Below the pieces are notes generated by a model. The model had not been told where the DNA came from and did no database searches. It saw nothing but the letters and a program-made list of their open reading frames with translations. A stretch of DNA of 64,000 nt, from the NCBI GenBank assembly GCA_025141675.1, contig CP081161.1, forward strand, positions 3,077,501-3,141,500. Reading direction: 5' to 3'. The stretch comes from Rhodobacteraceae bacterium S2214. Its GTDB lineage: Bacteria > Pseudomonadota > Alphaproteobacteria > Rhodobacterales > Rhodobacteraceae. Of this stretch, positions 1 to 8,131 are shown piece by piece; position 1 is the stretch's first letter, and every line of letters begins with the position of its first letter. The position numbers and the translations under genes are program-made.

Positions 1-102
1 GTGCCACTTCCGACGCAGGACGTCGTGGTCCTGCCAATCGAACTGGCGCAGCGCACGCGCGCGACCTTCTGGGGTATCGATTTCGTGGGGCCGCTTCGCC
101 AT
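1..102 (-). CDS. 5' end of a minus-strand gene, function uncertain (truncated by window edge)
   Basis: Reading leftward from an ATG at 102-100 there is an open frame that runs off the window after 34 codons. It starts MAKRPHEIDTPEGRARALRQ and continues with a charged, tryptophan-containing stretch. The pattern (TPEGRARA, then an aromatic-rich segment with DHDVLRRKW) faintly recalls the start of the tyrosine-phosphatase-like proteins found in Rhodobacteraceae, but 34 residues are too few to assign a family. The gene is divergent from neuB, with repeat copy 1 in the intergenic space. Confidence 0.5.
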   Translation of the reverse strand, partial: MAKRPHEIDTPEGRARALRQFDWQDHDVLRRKWH

Positions 103-171
103 GGTACCGTCCTTCGTTCAAGGTCTCGCTGATGCAATATTCCGCGCTCTTTGACAATAAACGCCCTGCTC

Positions 172-218
172 CTTCTTTTGGTCCCAAATACCTCGGGGGT
201 TTGGGGGCTGGCCCCCAA
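172..218 (+). repeat. Interspersed intergenic repeat, copy 1
   Basis: Layout: CTTCTTTTGGTC, then an A/T-rich AAATA stretch, CTCGGGGG, TTT, then a hairpin with 8-bp perfect arms (201-208 and 211-218) around a 2-nt centre. The same layout recurs at 29840, 32702 (rev), 37459 (rev), 41455 (rev), 63541 and, degraded, at 49348. This copy lies between divergent genes. Confidence 0.85.
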
Positions 219-277
219 TTGCTCTACCCGCGCAAAACTCGTAGACCAAAGCAAAGCAGGATAAGTGAGAAACACAC

Positions 278-1306
278 ATGGATATCGCAGGCCGCAAAAT
301 CGGACCATCGCACCCACCGCTGGTGATCGCAGAAATCGGGATCAACCACGGTGGCGATCTGGATGTCGCAAAAGAAATGGTGCGCCTTGCTGCGGGTAGC
401 GGATGCGAAATGATCAAGCATCAGACCCACATCGTCAGTGACGAGATGACAGAAGAAGCCAAGCAAATCTTCCCGCCCAATGCGGATGTGTCGATCTGGG
501 ACGTGATGGAGCGTTGCGCATTGTCTTTAGAAGACGAAGCAGAGCTAAAGCGCTACACCGAAGAACTGGGTATGATCTGGATTTCGACGCCGTTCTCACG
601 CGCTGCTGCTGACTTTCTCGAGACGCTTGATGTTCCTGCATATAAGATCGGGTCGGGCGAAGCGGACAATCTGCCGCTGATCCGCCACATCGCCGCCAAG
701 GGCAAACCAGTGATCATGTCCACCGGCATGCAAACCATCGAAACAATCCGCGCATCGGTTCAAATTCTTGAAGATGCCGGCATTGAATACGCGCTTCTGG
801 AGTGCACGAACCTTTACCCGTCGCCGCCAGAAATTGTGTCGCTACAAGGTGTCACTGATCTCAAGGACGCATTCCCCGACGCGATTGTCGGCTTTTCGGA
901 CCATTCAATCGGGCCGGAAATGGCGCTTGCCTCTGTCGCCCTTGGTGCGTGTATCTTGGAACGCCATTATACAGACAGCCGTTACCGCGCAGGTCCTGAC
1001 ATTATCAATTCCATGGACCCGTCAGAGCTGCGGCACATCATTGACCGGTCTCGCGAAATTCACACGGCCCTCCATAACCCCAAACAACGCACCGATGCCG
1101 AAGGTCCGGTTTATGCCTTTGCCCGTGCGTCTGTCGTTGCCGACCGCGATCTGGACGCCGGCCACGTGATCCGCGAATCCGATATCTGGGCACGCCGGCC
1201 TGGGTCAGGTGAAATCGCAGGCTATGAATTCGATAAGGTCGTCGGCAAAACCCTGACACGCGCAGTCACCCGCAACACCCAACTTAAGTGGAGCGATCTT
1301 TCTTGA
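278..1306 (+). CDS. neuB: N-acetylneuraminate (nonulosonate) synthase NeuB
   Basis: The product (342 aa) should condense phosphoenolpyruvate with an N-acetylated mannosamine-type sugar to make a nonulosonic acid (sialic, legionaminic or similar), in the cytoplasm. Visible family motifs are AEIGINHGG (residues 18-26), KHQTH near 50, STPFS, YKIGSGE, VIMSTGM and GFSDHS. A C-terminal SAF (antifreeze-like) domain covers about residues 275-342, so the length is full. It is first in an operon with GT25, pyruvyl transferase, NeuC and two GT30 genes. The exact nonulosonate cannot be told from the sequence. A CMP-sugar synthetase (neuA) is not in this window. Confidence 0.93.
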   Translation: MDIAGRKIGPSHPPLVIAEIGINHGGDLDVAKEMVRLAAGSGCEMIKHQTHIVSDEMTEEAKQIFPPNADVSIWDVMERCALSLEDEAELKRYTEELGMIWISTPFSRAAADFLETLDVPAYKIGSGEADNLPLIRHIAAKGKPVIMSTGMQTIETIRASVQILEDAGIEYALLECTNLYPSPPEIVSLQGVTDLKDAFPDAIVGFSDHSIGPEMALASVALGACILERHYTDSRYRAGPDIINSMDPSELRHIIDRSREIHTALHNPKQRTDAEGPVYAFARASVVADRDLDAGHVIRESDIWARRPGSGEIAGYEFDKVVGKTLTRAVTRNTQLKWSDLS

Positions 1307-2073
1307 CCCATACCCGCGCAGATATCGGGGTTTGGGTCATCAATCTGGATCAGGACAGCGACCGCATGTCAGCGATGGCCACCCAGCTTGATGCGATGGG
1401 CCTGCCTTTCCAGCGCTTTGCGGCCGTTTACGGGAAAGACCATTACGACACATTGATCCAAAACGCCGATGAAGCCGCTTACCAACGCAATATGGGGTCC
1501 AACCTATTGCCCGGAAAGCTGGGCGTTTTTGCAAGCCATACAAAGGTGTGGGAAGATTTCATCGCGTCCGACCACGAGATCGCGCTGATCTTGGAAGACG
1601 ATGTCGTGTTTCACGATGATTTTCGCGACAGTCTTGATCTGGCTTTAGCGCAATCTGGCAAATGGGACACCCTGCGCTTCAACTGTATCCGTGCAAAAAT
1701 GCCCGTCGCGCAGGGCAAGATCGGGCCGTACACGCTGAACGCTTATGTCGGCCCATTTACGGGCAACGCGGCTTATCTGATCCACAAATCGGTCGCAGAA
1801 CGAGTATTGCCGGGCCTTTGGCCGCAAACCCGTGCGTTGGACCATGAACTGAACCGGTTCTTCAAACACAACTTCCGTCAATTCGGGTTAGAGCCCTTCA
1901 GCAGTCACGTTGATGATGGCGGCACCAGTTCCATCACCGGCACAGCACATGGGTTGCGCCGGAAACTTCCGCCATTGCAGCGGCTTCCCCATTACAGGTT
2001 GAAGGCCGCGAACTATTTCCGCCGTTTCTTTTGGCTTGCGAAGAATGGCTACATCTTGGGACGCAAGTCATGA
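1303..2073 (+). CDS. Glycosyltransferase family 25 protein (LPS/glycan biosynthesis)
   Basis: The start GVWVINLDQDSDRM and the acidic motif IALILEDDV are typical of GT25 (LPS biosynthesis) transferases, which add hexoses to surface glycans at the inner face of the membrane. Start choice: a TTG at 1303 overlaps the neuB stop as TTGA and has GTGGAG nine bases upstream. A GTG at 1288 in the same frame is the alternative but lacks a ribosome site. The product is 256 aa, the usual GT25 size. It is translationally coupled on both sides (TTGA, ATGA). Confidence 0.85.
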   Translation: MTHTRADIGVWVINLDQDSDRMSAMATQLDAMGLPFQRFAAVYGKDHYDTLIQNADEAAYQRNMGSNLLPGKLGVFASHTKVWEDFIASDHEIALILEDDVVFHDDFRDSLDLALAQSGKWDTLRFNCIRAKMPVAQGKIGPYTLNAYVGPFTGNAAYLIHKSVAERVLPGLWPQTRALDHELNRFFKHNFRQFGLEPFSSHVDDGGTSSITGTAHGLRRKLPPLQRLPHYRLKAANYFRRFFWLAKNGYILGRKS

Positions 2074-2828
2074 AGCTGCATTTTCAACACTTGCGCGAGA
2101 CCGTCAATATCGGGGATCGGTCCTGTTCCCCTTTTGATTATTTCGATTGGGGCGATGCGACTGTTTCAGATGTGCGCAACGACGACACGCCTGCCTACGA
2201 TGTAGGGATCTATGGTGGCGGTAAAATCTTTGGCGGTCTGTCAAAATACGCTGGTGTCCGGCGCGACAAGGGGTCAGTGAATATCGCGTGGGGCGTGGGC
2301 ACCGTGCAATCGTTCCCGCTGTCTTGGCGGTACATGAAATCGCGTCGATCCATGGATCTAATCGGGAGCCGCGACTTCGGTGACAAACGGTACACCTATG
2401 CGCCCTGCCCCAGCTGTATGGCCCATCAATTTGACGCTCCCGACGCACCAGTACACGACGTCGTCTTCTACGCGCACGGCGGTAAGACCGCGAAGATGGG
2501 GTTGGACATTCCGGAACACATCCCTGTGATGACGAACGAATGCAAAGACTTGGACTCCGCCCTGCGTTTTATAAGCAGTGGCGCGACAGTTATCTCGAAT
2601 TCGTATCACGGAGTTTATTGGGGGCTATTGATGGGCCGCAAGACGCTGTGCGTCCCGTTTTCGAACAAGTTCGGCGGATATCGGCAATCACCGCATTACG
2701 CCACGCCAGCGAACTGGCAAAGCGAGATTAAAAACGCCATCGCCCGCCCCGAGATGCGTGATATCGTGCGTGACGCGACACATGCCTTTAAAGCAAAAGT
2801 AGATGCACGGATTGCTGAACATGTCTGA
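2070..2828 (+). CDS. Polysaccharide pyruvyl transferase family protein
   Basis: The protein (252 aa) carries an early glycine motif YGGGKIFGG (about residues 48-56) and the C-terminal family signature SNSYHGVYWGLLMGRK (about 180-195), which point to the polysaccharide pyruvyl transferase (CsaB/WcaK) fold. Such enzymes put pyruvyl ketals on surface glycans, but many members in sugar clusters have other transferase roles, so the donor and acceptor are unknown. The ATG at 2070 overlaps the GT25 stop as ATGA; a longer reading from 2031 is less likely. It ends overlapping neuC by 8 bases. Confidence 0.8.
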   Translation: MKLHFQHLRETVNIGDRSCSPFDYFDWGDATVSDVRNDDTPAYDVGIYGGGKIFGGLSKYAGVRRDKGSVNIAWGVGTVQSFPLSWRYMKSRRSMDLIGSRDFGDKRYTYAPCPSCMAHQFDAPDAPVHDVVFYAHGGKTAKMGLDIPEHIPVMTNECKDLDSALRFISSGATVISNSYHGVYWGLLMGRKTLCVPFSNKFGGYRQSPHYATPANWQSEIKNAIARPEMRDIVRDATHAFKAKVDARIAEHV

Positions 2829-3948
2829 CCCTAAATCAATCCTGTTTGTCACCGGAACCCGCGCTGATTTTGGTAAGCTCGAACCGCTCGCCATTGCTGC
2901 GCGGGATGCAGGTCTGTCCGTTTCTTTGTTTGCCACGGGGATGCACATGCTGTCCCGCTACGGTTTGACCAAGCTGGAAGTGCAACGCGTACCGGGCGTG
3001 ACGGTGCACGAATACCTCAATCAAAGGGAAGGCGATCCGCAGGACATTATTCTTGCGAAAACCGTCACGGGCTTTTCCGACTTCGTCCGCGAGGCGAAAC
3101 CCGATCTTGTGGTCATTCATGGCGATAGGGTCGAAGCTTTGGCCTGTGCGTTGGTTTGCGCCACAAATTACATCCGGTCTGCCCATATTGAGGGCGGCGA
3201 AGTCTCTGGCACGATTGACGAAATTTACCGCCATTGTAATTCGAAACTGGCCAGCCACCACTTCGTCAGTTCCGAGGACGCCGCGCGACGCGTGAAAGCA
3301 CTGGGCGAAGATACAGGTGCGATTCATGTGATCGGATCACCAGAGCTTGATTTTCACGCGGGGCCTTCGGGTGTGTCGTTGGACGAGGTCAAAGATCGCT
3401 ACGCCATCCCGTTCGATGAATTTGGTATCTGCGTGTTCCACCCCGTCACATCCGAAGCGGATACAATGGCCGCCCAAGCCCGCGACATGTTCGGCGCATT
3501 GGACGCGTCGGGGCGTAATTTCGTCGTGATTGCACCGAACAACGACCCTGGCAGCACGGGCATTTTCGACGCAATCGCGGCACTGCCAACTGACCGTTTC
3601 CGCGTTCTGCCATCCATGCGGTTCGCCTATTTTTCGGAACTGATGAAGCACGCGGCATGTATGGTCGGCAATTCGTCAGCGGGGGTGCGTGAAGCGCCAT
3701 TCCTGGGGCTGCCGTCGCTCGACATCGGCACCCGCCAAACCGACCGGGCCAAGGCCGCATCGGTGCATTTTGCCAATGCGAACGAGACGCAAAAGATCGC
3801 GGATTTCTTGCAAGATCATTGGGGCGAACGCCACCCGCGTGATGAAGGGTTCGGCGCAGGATCAGCCGCTGCGCGGTTCGCCGATATTCTGCAATCAGAC
3901 GCGTTCTGGTCTGGCGATCTGCAAAAGCGGTTCCATGACGGCGACTAA
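2821..3948 (+). CDS. neuC: UDP-N-acetylglucosamine 2-epimerase (hydrolysing), NeuC family
   Basis: The start MSDPKSILFVTGTRADFGKL and the motifs VIHGDRVEAL, AHIEGGEVSGTIDE, HFVSSEDAARR, IGSPELD and GNSSAGVREAPFLGLP match NeuC-type epimerases. These release ManNAc-type sugars from UDP-GlcNAc derivatives and thereby feed NeuB. Length is 375 aa, as expected. The ATG at 2821 overlaps the upstream stop through ATGTCTGA, the same eight bases that couple the waaA start at 5166. An in-frame ATG at 2803 is possible but less compact. Together with NeuB it makes an intact two-step nonulosonate route. Confidence 0.92.
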   Translation: MSDPKSILFVTGTRADFGKLEPLAIAARDAGLSVSLFATGMHMLSRYGLTKLEVQRVPGVTVHEYLNQREGDPQDIILAKTVTGFSDFVREAKPDLVVIHGDRVEALACALVCATNYIRSAHIEGGEVSGTIDEIYRHCNSKLASHHFVSSEDAARRVKALGEDTGAIHVIGSPELDFHAGPSGVSLDEVKDRYAIPFDEFGICVFHPVTSEADTMAAQARDMFGALDASGRNFVVIAPNNDPGSTGIFDAIAALPTDRFRVLPSMRFAYFSELMKHAACMVGNSSAGVREAPFLGLPSLDIGTRQTDRAKAASVHFANANETQKIADFLQDHWGERHPRDEGFGAGSAAARFADILQSDAFWSGDLQKRFHDGD

Positions 3949-5173
3949 AATGCCCCTAAGTCTGCGGGCCTATCTGGGCGCGGCGCGGGTTGTGCCCTTG
4001 ATCGCGAAACGGCACCTTAAACGACGGGTCGCGCGCGGTAAAGAACACCCGACCCGATGGACCGAAAAACGCGGGGAACCCAGCATCGCGCGACCACGTG
4101 GCACCCTGATTTGGCTGCATGCTGTGGGTTTGGGCGAAGTCCTATCGCTGCGCGGATTGATCACCGAAATGGCACAAAACTGCGATGCACATTTCCTTGT
4201 GACGTCCAGTACGCGGGCAGGCGCGCAAGCATTTGCCGACAATGCCCCCCCCCGCACGATCCACCAATTCCTGCCGTTGGATGCGCCCACTTACCGACGT
4301 CGTTTTTTGGACCATTGGCAACCTGATCTCTGCATCTGGGCGGAACAGGACATCTGGCCCGGTTTTGTCGTTGATCTAGCGCAGCGCGGCATCCCGCAAT
4401 GTCTGATTGCGGCACGGATGGACGCCAAAAGCTATGCAAAACACGCGCGATCACAAACGACATTTACGTTTATTTACAATCAGATGCGGAAGATCACGGC
4501 GCAAGATGCCCAAACGGCCGATCATTTGGCGAAACTAGGTGCGAAAGCTGTGACGGTCACGGGATCATTGAAATCAAGCGCACCGCCACTGCAATGCGAT
4601 ACGGCAGAATTTGAACAGCTTCGCGAGATCACGGCAGGTCGTTTCATTTGGGCGACCGCGCCTGCACATCCCGCGGATGTGGCGCTCGCGCTGGCCGCAC
4701 ACACTGACCTGATGCAGACAAGGCCCGACGCGTTACTGATTATCGCGCCGCGCTTTCCAAATGAACCCATCGACATCGCATTGCCGCACACCAATCGCGC
4801 GGCAGGTGAAGGGCCAACCGCTGCCGTTTGGGTAATGGATACCTTTGGGGAATTGGGATTGGTGTACCGCTTTGCCCAAGCGGCCCTGATCGGTGGCACA
4901 CATGACGACACCGAAGGGCACAATCCATGGGAAGCCGTAGCGCTAGACACCGCGATCTTGCATGGCCCGCGCACCGCGAATTTCGCGTCCGATTTCAACG
5001 CGCTGGACGCGAATGGCGCGATCGGCGTTAGCTCCGCCCGTGAAATTGTCGATGCGTTGAATAGTGACCTTCCCGCACTGGCCGCCGCATCGAATGATCT
5101 GCGCAAAACACTAGCAGACCAGACAAAAACCTTGTCGTATGCGCTTACGGAAATGGTGCCTGATCATGTCTGA
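3935..5173 (+). CDS. GT30-family (Kdo transferase-like) glycosyltransferase, WaaA paralogue
   Basis: This 412-aa protein aligns by eye with the next gene, WaaA: WLHAVGLGEV (catalytic glutamate motif), LVTSSTRAGAQ, IWAEQDIWPGF, VTGSLKSSAP and HNPWEAVALDTAILHGP. It differs in lacking an obvious N-terminal membrane anchor. It probably transfers a 2-keto sugar acid, possibly Kdo or the nonulosonate made by the neighbouring NeuB/NeuC, to lipid A or core; the substrate is inference. The ATG at 3935 overlaps the neuC end by 14 bases; ATG 3950 is the alternative. The frame stays open upstream to 3689 only as an antisense-free shadow of neuC. Confidence 0.75.
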   Translation: MTATKMPLSLRAYLGAARVVPLIAKRHLKRRVARGKEHPTRWTEKRGEPSIARPRGTLIWLHAVGLGEVLSLRGLITEMAQNCDAHFLVTSSTRAGAQAFADNAPPRTIHQFLPLDAPTYRRRFLDHWQPDLCIWAEQDIWPGFVVDLAQRGIPQCLIAARMDAKSYAKHARSQTTFTFIYNQMRKITAQDAQTADHLAKLGAKAVTVTGSLKSSAPPLQCDTAEFEQLREITAGRFIWATAPAHPADVALALAAHTDLMQTRPDALLIIAPRFPNEPIDIALPHTNRAAGEGPTAAVWVMDTFGELGLVYRFAQAALIGGTHDDTEGHNPWEAVALDTAILHGPRTANFASDFNALDANGAIGVSSAREIVDALNSDLPALAAASNDLRKTLADQTKTLSYALTEMVPDHV

Positions 5174-6452
5174 TTTCCGAACACCTGCGCTACGCCGCTT
5201 CTTCGTCCTCTACAAATTGCTTTGGATTGTTGGGCTACCGTTCGCGATTGCCTATCTGTTTTGGCGCGGTCGCCGCGATCCGGACTACCGACGGCATATT
5301 GCGGAACGCTTCGGTTTCTACCGCAAGAGCCTTGATAGCCCTGTTTGGGTGCATGCCGTTTCATTGGGCGAATTGCGGTCCGCCGTCCCGCTGATTCAAC
5401 GGTTGCTGGATAAAGGCAACACAATCGTCACGACGCATTTCACGCCCGCAGGCAGACGCGAAGCCGAACGGGTTTTCGCAACCGAAATTGCGGAGGGACG
5501 CGTGCAGGTGATCTGGGTTCCGCTTGAGTTCAAATGGACCTTTCGCCGTTTCTTTTCCGCCTTCCGCCCCCGTTACGGGTTGGTCATGGAAATCGAAATC
5601 TGGCCAGAAATGATCCGTAGTGCTGCAGAAAACAACATCGCCCTTTTCGCATGCAATGCACAATATCCGCTTAAATCCTTCACCAGAGATCGTGAAAAAT
5701 CAAAATGGCGTTTCGACCTACACAGCGGTTTTGCTGGTGCTTTCGTGAAATCCGATCTGCAAGCTGACCGCTTTGCGCAGGCGGGTTGCCCGCACATTCA
5801 TATCACCGGAGAGCTGCGTTTTGATCAACCGATCCCTGCGGATCACGTTTCAAAAGGTGTAACGATCAAAGCGGACATCAATCGCCCCACCGTGACCATT
5901 ACGAGTGTCGTGAAAGGCGAAGACGACACTTACATCCGGGCCATCAAAGCAAACAAAGACCGCTTGTATATCTATGTTCCCCGCGCGCCCGAGCGCTTTG
6001 ACGAAACCTACGACATGCTGACCGAAGCGGGCCTGAAAGTCGCGCGCCGCTCTGACCTATTTGATGATAATCTAACGCTTATCGGCGATCCGAATGTCGA
6101 TGTCATTCTGGGCGACAGCATGGGAGAGATGTATTTCTACCTTGCCCTGTGTGACGCCGCGATCATCGGCGGCAGCTTTGTGACGAAGGGTGCGCACAAC
6201 ATTTCGGAACCCTTGGCGCTTGGCAAACCCGTCATTGTCGGGCCGCACACATGGACGATTGAATTCCCGATTGTCGAAGCGCTTGCCGCGGATGTCGCAG
6301 TTCAGGTTACCGATTCAGAGGCTTTGATTGCACTGTTGCGGTCAGACGCCATTCCCACGTCGCAGGCCGCAACCGCCTTTTTTGCCAGCCAAAAGGGTGC
6401 AGTCGCCCGCACCCTTGCCGCGATCAAGACTGAGACGCAGCAGCCCGAATAG
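5166..6452 (+). CDS. waaA: 3-deoxy-D-manno-octulosonic acid transferase WaaA (KdtA)
   Basis: The 428-aa protein has an N-terminal membrane anchor (about residues 11-32, rich in L, F and I, followed by RRDPDYRRHIAERFG). The GT30 motifs follow: VWVHAVSLGEL with the catalytic Glu, THFTPAGRREAERV, MEIEIWPEM, ITGELRFDQ, and GGSFVTKGAHNISEPLALGKP. It should transfer Kdo to lipid A at the cytoplasmic face of the inner membrane. The start overlaps the previous stop through ATGTCTGA. Its last 29 bases overlap the 3' end of rpe on the other strand. Confidence 0.9.
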   Translation: MSDFRTPALRRFFVLYKLLWIVGLPFAIAYLFWRGRRDPDYRRHIAERFGFYRKSLDSPVWVHAVSLGELRSAVPLIQRLLDKGNTIVTTHFTPAGRREAERVFATEIAEGRVQVIWVPLEFKWTFRRFFSAFRPRYGLVMEIEIWPEMIRSAAENNIALFACNAQYPLKSFTRDREKSKWRFDLHSGFAGAFVKSDLQADRFAQAGCPHIHITGELRFDQPIPADHVSKGVTIKADINRPTVTITSVVKGEDDTYIRAIKANKDRLYIYVPRAPERFDETYDMLTEAGLKVARRSDLFDDNLTLIGDPNVDVILGDSMGEMYFYLALCDAAIIGGSFVTKGAHNISEPLALGKPVIVGPHTWTIEFPIVEALAADVAVQVTDSEALIALLRSDAIPTSQAATAFFASQKGAVARTLAAIKTETQQPE

Positions 6453-7107
6453 CGCGAATATTTTCGCCGTATGGGGCCGGATCAGCGACTGATCCACCAC
6501 GGAACACCGCAGACCCTGCAACCAAAACATCGGCCCCAGCTGCGGCCACCAAAGGTGCAGTTGTCGGGTCAACGCCGCCGTCAATTTCGATGTGAATCGG
6601 ACGGTCGCCAATCATCGCCCGTAGTTTTGCGATTTTTGTGGTCATATCGATGAACTTTTGCCCGCCAAAACCGGGGTTTACGGTCATCACGCAGACCAAA
6701 TCGACCATGTCTAACAAATCGGCGACAGCTTCTGCCGGGGTGCCGGGGTTCAGGGCGACGCCCGCTTTGCAGCCCAAGGCCCGAATGTTCTGCAATGTGC
6801 GGTGGATATGAGGCCCCGCTTCGACATGGGCAGTGATCACATCGGCCCCCGCTTGCGCAAATCCTTCGAGGTAGGCGTCAACAGGTGAAATCATCAGATG
6901 CACGTCCATCACGGTTTTAATGTGCGGGCGCAATGCCTTACAGGTCTGCGCGCCAAAGGTGATCGCAGGGACGAAATGCCCGTCCATCACATCAACGTGG
7001 ATCCAATCCGCGCCTTGTGCCTCGACCGCTTCGCATTCCGCACCGAAGTTGGCGAAATCGGCGGCAAGGATCGAAGGGGCAATCTTGATGGAGCGATCAA
7101 AAGTCAT
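6424..7107 (-). CDS. rpe: Ribulose-phosphate 3-epimerase
   Basis: Interconverts ribulose 5-phosphate and xylulose 5-phosphate in the pentose phosphate and Calvin-type pathways (cytoplasm). The 227-aa TIM barrel carries all usual signatures: IAPSILAADF, WIHVDVMDGHFVP, VHLMI, MTVNPGFGGQKF and IEIDGGV, including the metal-binding His and Asp residues. It converges on waaA with a 29-bp tail-to-tail coding overlap, so no separate terminator fits between them. It is divergent from the AraC regulator. Confidence 0.96.
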   Translation of the reverse strand: MTFDRSIKIAPSILAADFANFGAECEAVEAQGADWIHVDVMDGHFVPAITFGAQTCKALRPHIKTVMDVHLMISPVDAYLEGFAQAGADVITAHVEAGPHIHRTLQNIRALGCKAGVALNPGTPAEAVADLLDMVDLVCVMTVNPGFGGQKFIDMTTKIAKLRAMIGDRPIHIEIDGGVDPTTAPLVAAAGADVLVAGSAVFRGGSVADPAPYGENIRAIRAAASQS

Positions 7108-7174
7108 GGCAATGTCCGGTCTGTGTCAGGTTCGCCCTGCCATAAACTGCGGCGTTTGAAATGTCATCGGTTCC

Positions 7175-7186
7175 GTTTGCGCAAAC
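7175..7186. promoter_or_regulatory. Perfect 12-bp palindrome upstream of araC-type gene
   Basis: GTTTGCGCAAAC is its own reverse complement. It lies 44 bases before the AraC-family start at 7231 and 67 bases before the rpe start on the other strand, so it could serve as an operator for either promoter. No binding protein can be named from sequence. Confidence 0.35.
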
Positions 7187-7230
7187 ATCAATGGGCTTTG
7201 CGTTTTACAGTGATCTGCTAGGTTTACCTT

Positions 7231-8058
7231 ATGACACATACCATGCGCCAAAAATCGATTCTCGCAGATGGACAAGCCGTTCATTTGACACGTGCAACTG
7301 TCCTACCACGCCGCCCGAAATCTTTGCATACACACGATTATGTCGAAATGTTTTGGGTGCAAAACGGGATCATCCGGCATCATGCGGAAGACGGCGTCGA
7401 CACGCTTTCCGAAGGCACGCTTGTCGTCGTGCCAAAAGGGCAAACGCATGCACTGCAAGGCAAAGGTGAACATGCCATGGTCGTCATGCTATGTTTGTCG
7501 ACGAAGCTGACCAACGGCATCGTGAAACGCCATGCCCCCTGCGCGAACATTTTACAGGTCCCGACGATCCGCACATTTTCGCGCGATACCCGCCAGTTGG
7601 CGGCGCTCAATCAAGCAGCCATGCGCCTTGAACGCAGTCCTTGCGATGCGTTTGCTGCAGAGGCATTTTTGCTACCTTTGCTCGTTGATCTGTTGGATGC
7701 GCCAGAATTCACGGATGCACCAGCGTGGCTAACGAAAGCCTACACCGATGCCCAAGATCCCGACGTTTTCCGGCAAGGGGCAGCGGGGTTTGTCGCACTG
7801 ACAGGAAAGGCGCATCCGCACGTCAGCCGGACGATGAAGCACTTCAGCGGTTTGACACCAGTGCAATATATCAACGACTTACGTATGAAGCACGCGGCAC
7901 GGTCTTTGACGGGGTCAAGCGATCCACTGTCAGAAATTGCATCAGAAATTGGTTTGCCGAACCTGTCGCATTTCCACAAATTGTTCCGCGCAAAATACGG
8001 TGTAACGCCCGCCCAATATCGGGCAGACAAGCAACGTCACGTCGTCCAACCAGAATAG
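7231..8058 (+). CDS. AraC family transcriptional regulator (cupin N-terminus)
   Basis: The 275-aa protein has an N-terminal cupin-like sensor (about residues 15-100, with LHTHDYVEMFWV and VVVPKGQTHAL) and a C-terminal AraC DNA-binding domain with two helix-turn-helix units (about 170-268: HPHVSRTMKHFSGLTPVQYI, then LSEIASEIGLPNLSHFHKLF). The cupin-first layout resembles ChbR-type regulators. It sits just before deoC and the ALDH16 gene on the same strand, so control of deoxyribose or aldehyde use is a fair guess. ATG 7243 is an alternative start. Confidence 0.88.
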   Translation: MTHTMRQKSILADGQAVHLTRATVLPRRPKSLHTHDYVEMFWVQNGIIRHHAEDGVDTLSEGTLVVVPKGQTHALQGKGEHAMVVMLCLSTKLTNGIVKRHAPCANILQVPTIRTFSRDTRQLAALNQAAMRLERSPCDAFAAEAFLLPLLVDLLDAPEFTDAPAWLTKAYTDAQDPDVFRQGAAGFVALTGKAHPHVSRTMKHFSGLTPVQYINDLRMKHAARSLTGSSDPLSEIASEIGLPNLSHFHKLFRAKYGVTPAQYRADKQRHVVQPE

Positions 8059-8060
8059 CA

Positions 8061-8078
8061 TTTGACCAAAAGGTCAAA
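8061..8078. promoter_or_regulatory. Perfect dyad between araC-type gene and deoC
   Basis: TTTGACC and GGTCAAA form 7-bp perfect arms around AAAA, two bases after the araC stop and 54 bases before the deoC start. There is no following T-run, so an operator for deoC seems more likely than an intrinsic terminator. Confidence 0.4.
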
Positions 8079-8131
8079 ACTTGCCAAGACAGGACCTTCA
8101 TGCAACGCTCGCATGACGTATCGGAGGCACT

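Noticed and set aside
172..218. Repeat copies as ordinary rho-independent terminators
   Set aside because: No copy has a T-run after its hairpin in either direction, the conserved TTCTTTTGGTC half lies outside the hairpin, and some copies lie between co-directional genes of one operon or between divergent genes.
3689..3934. Upstream extension of the first GT30 frame inside neuC
   Set aside because: It is out of frame with the well-conserved NeuC sequence and has no GT30 similarity; the real start is at 3935 or 3950.
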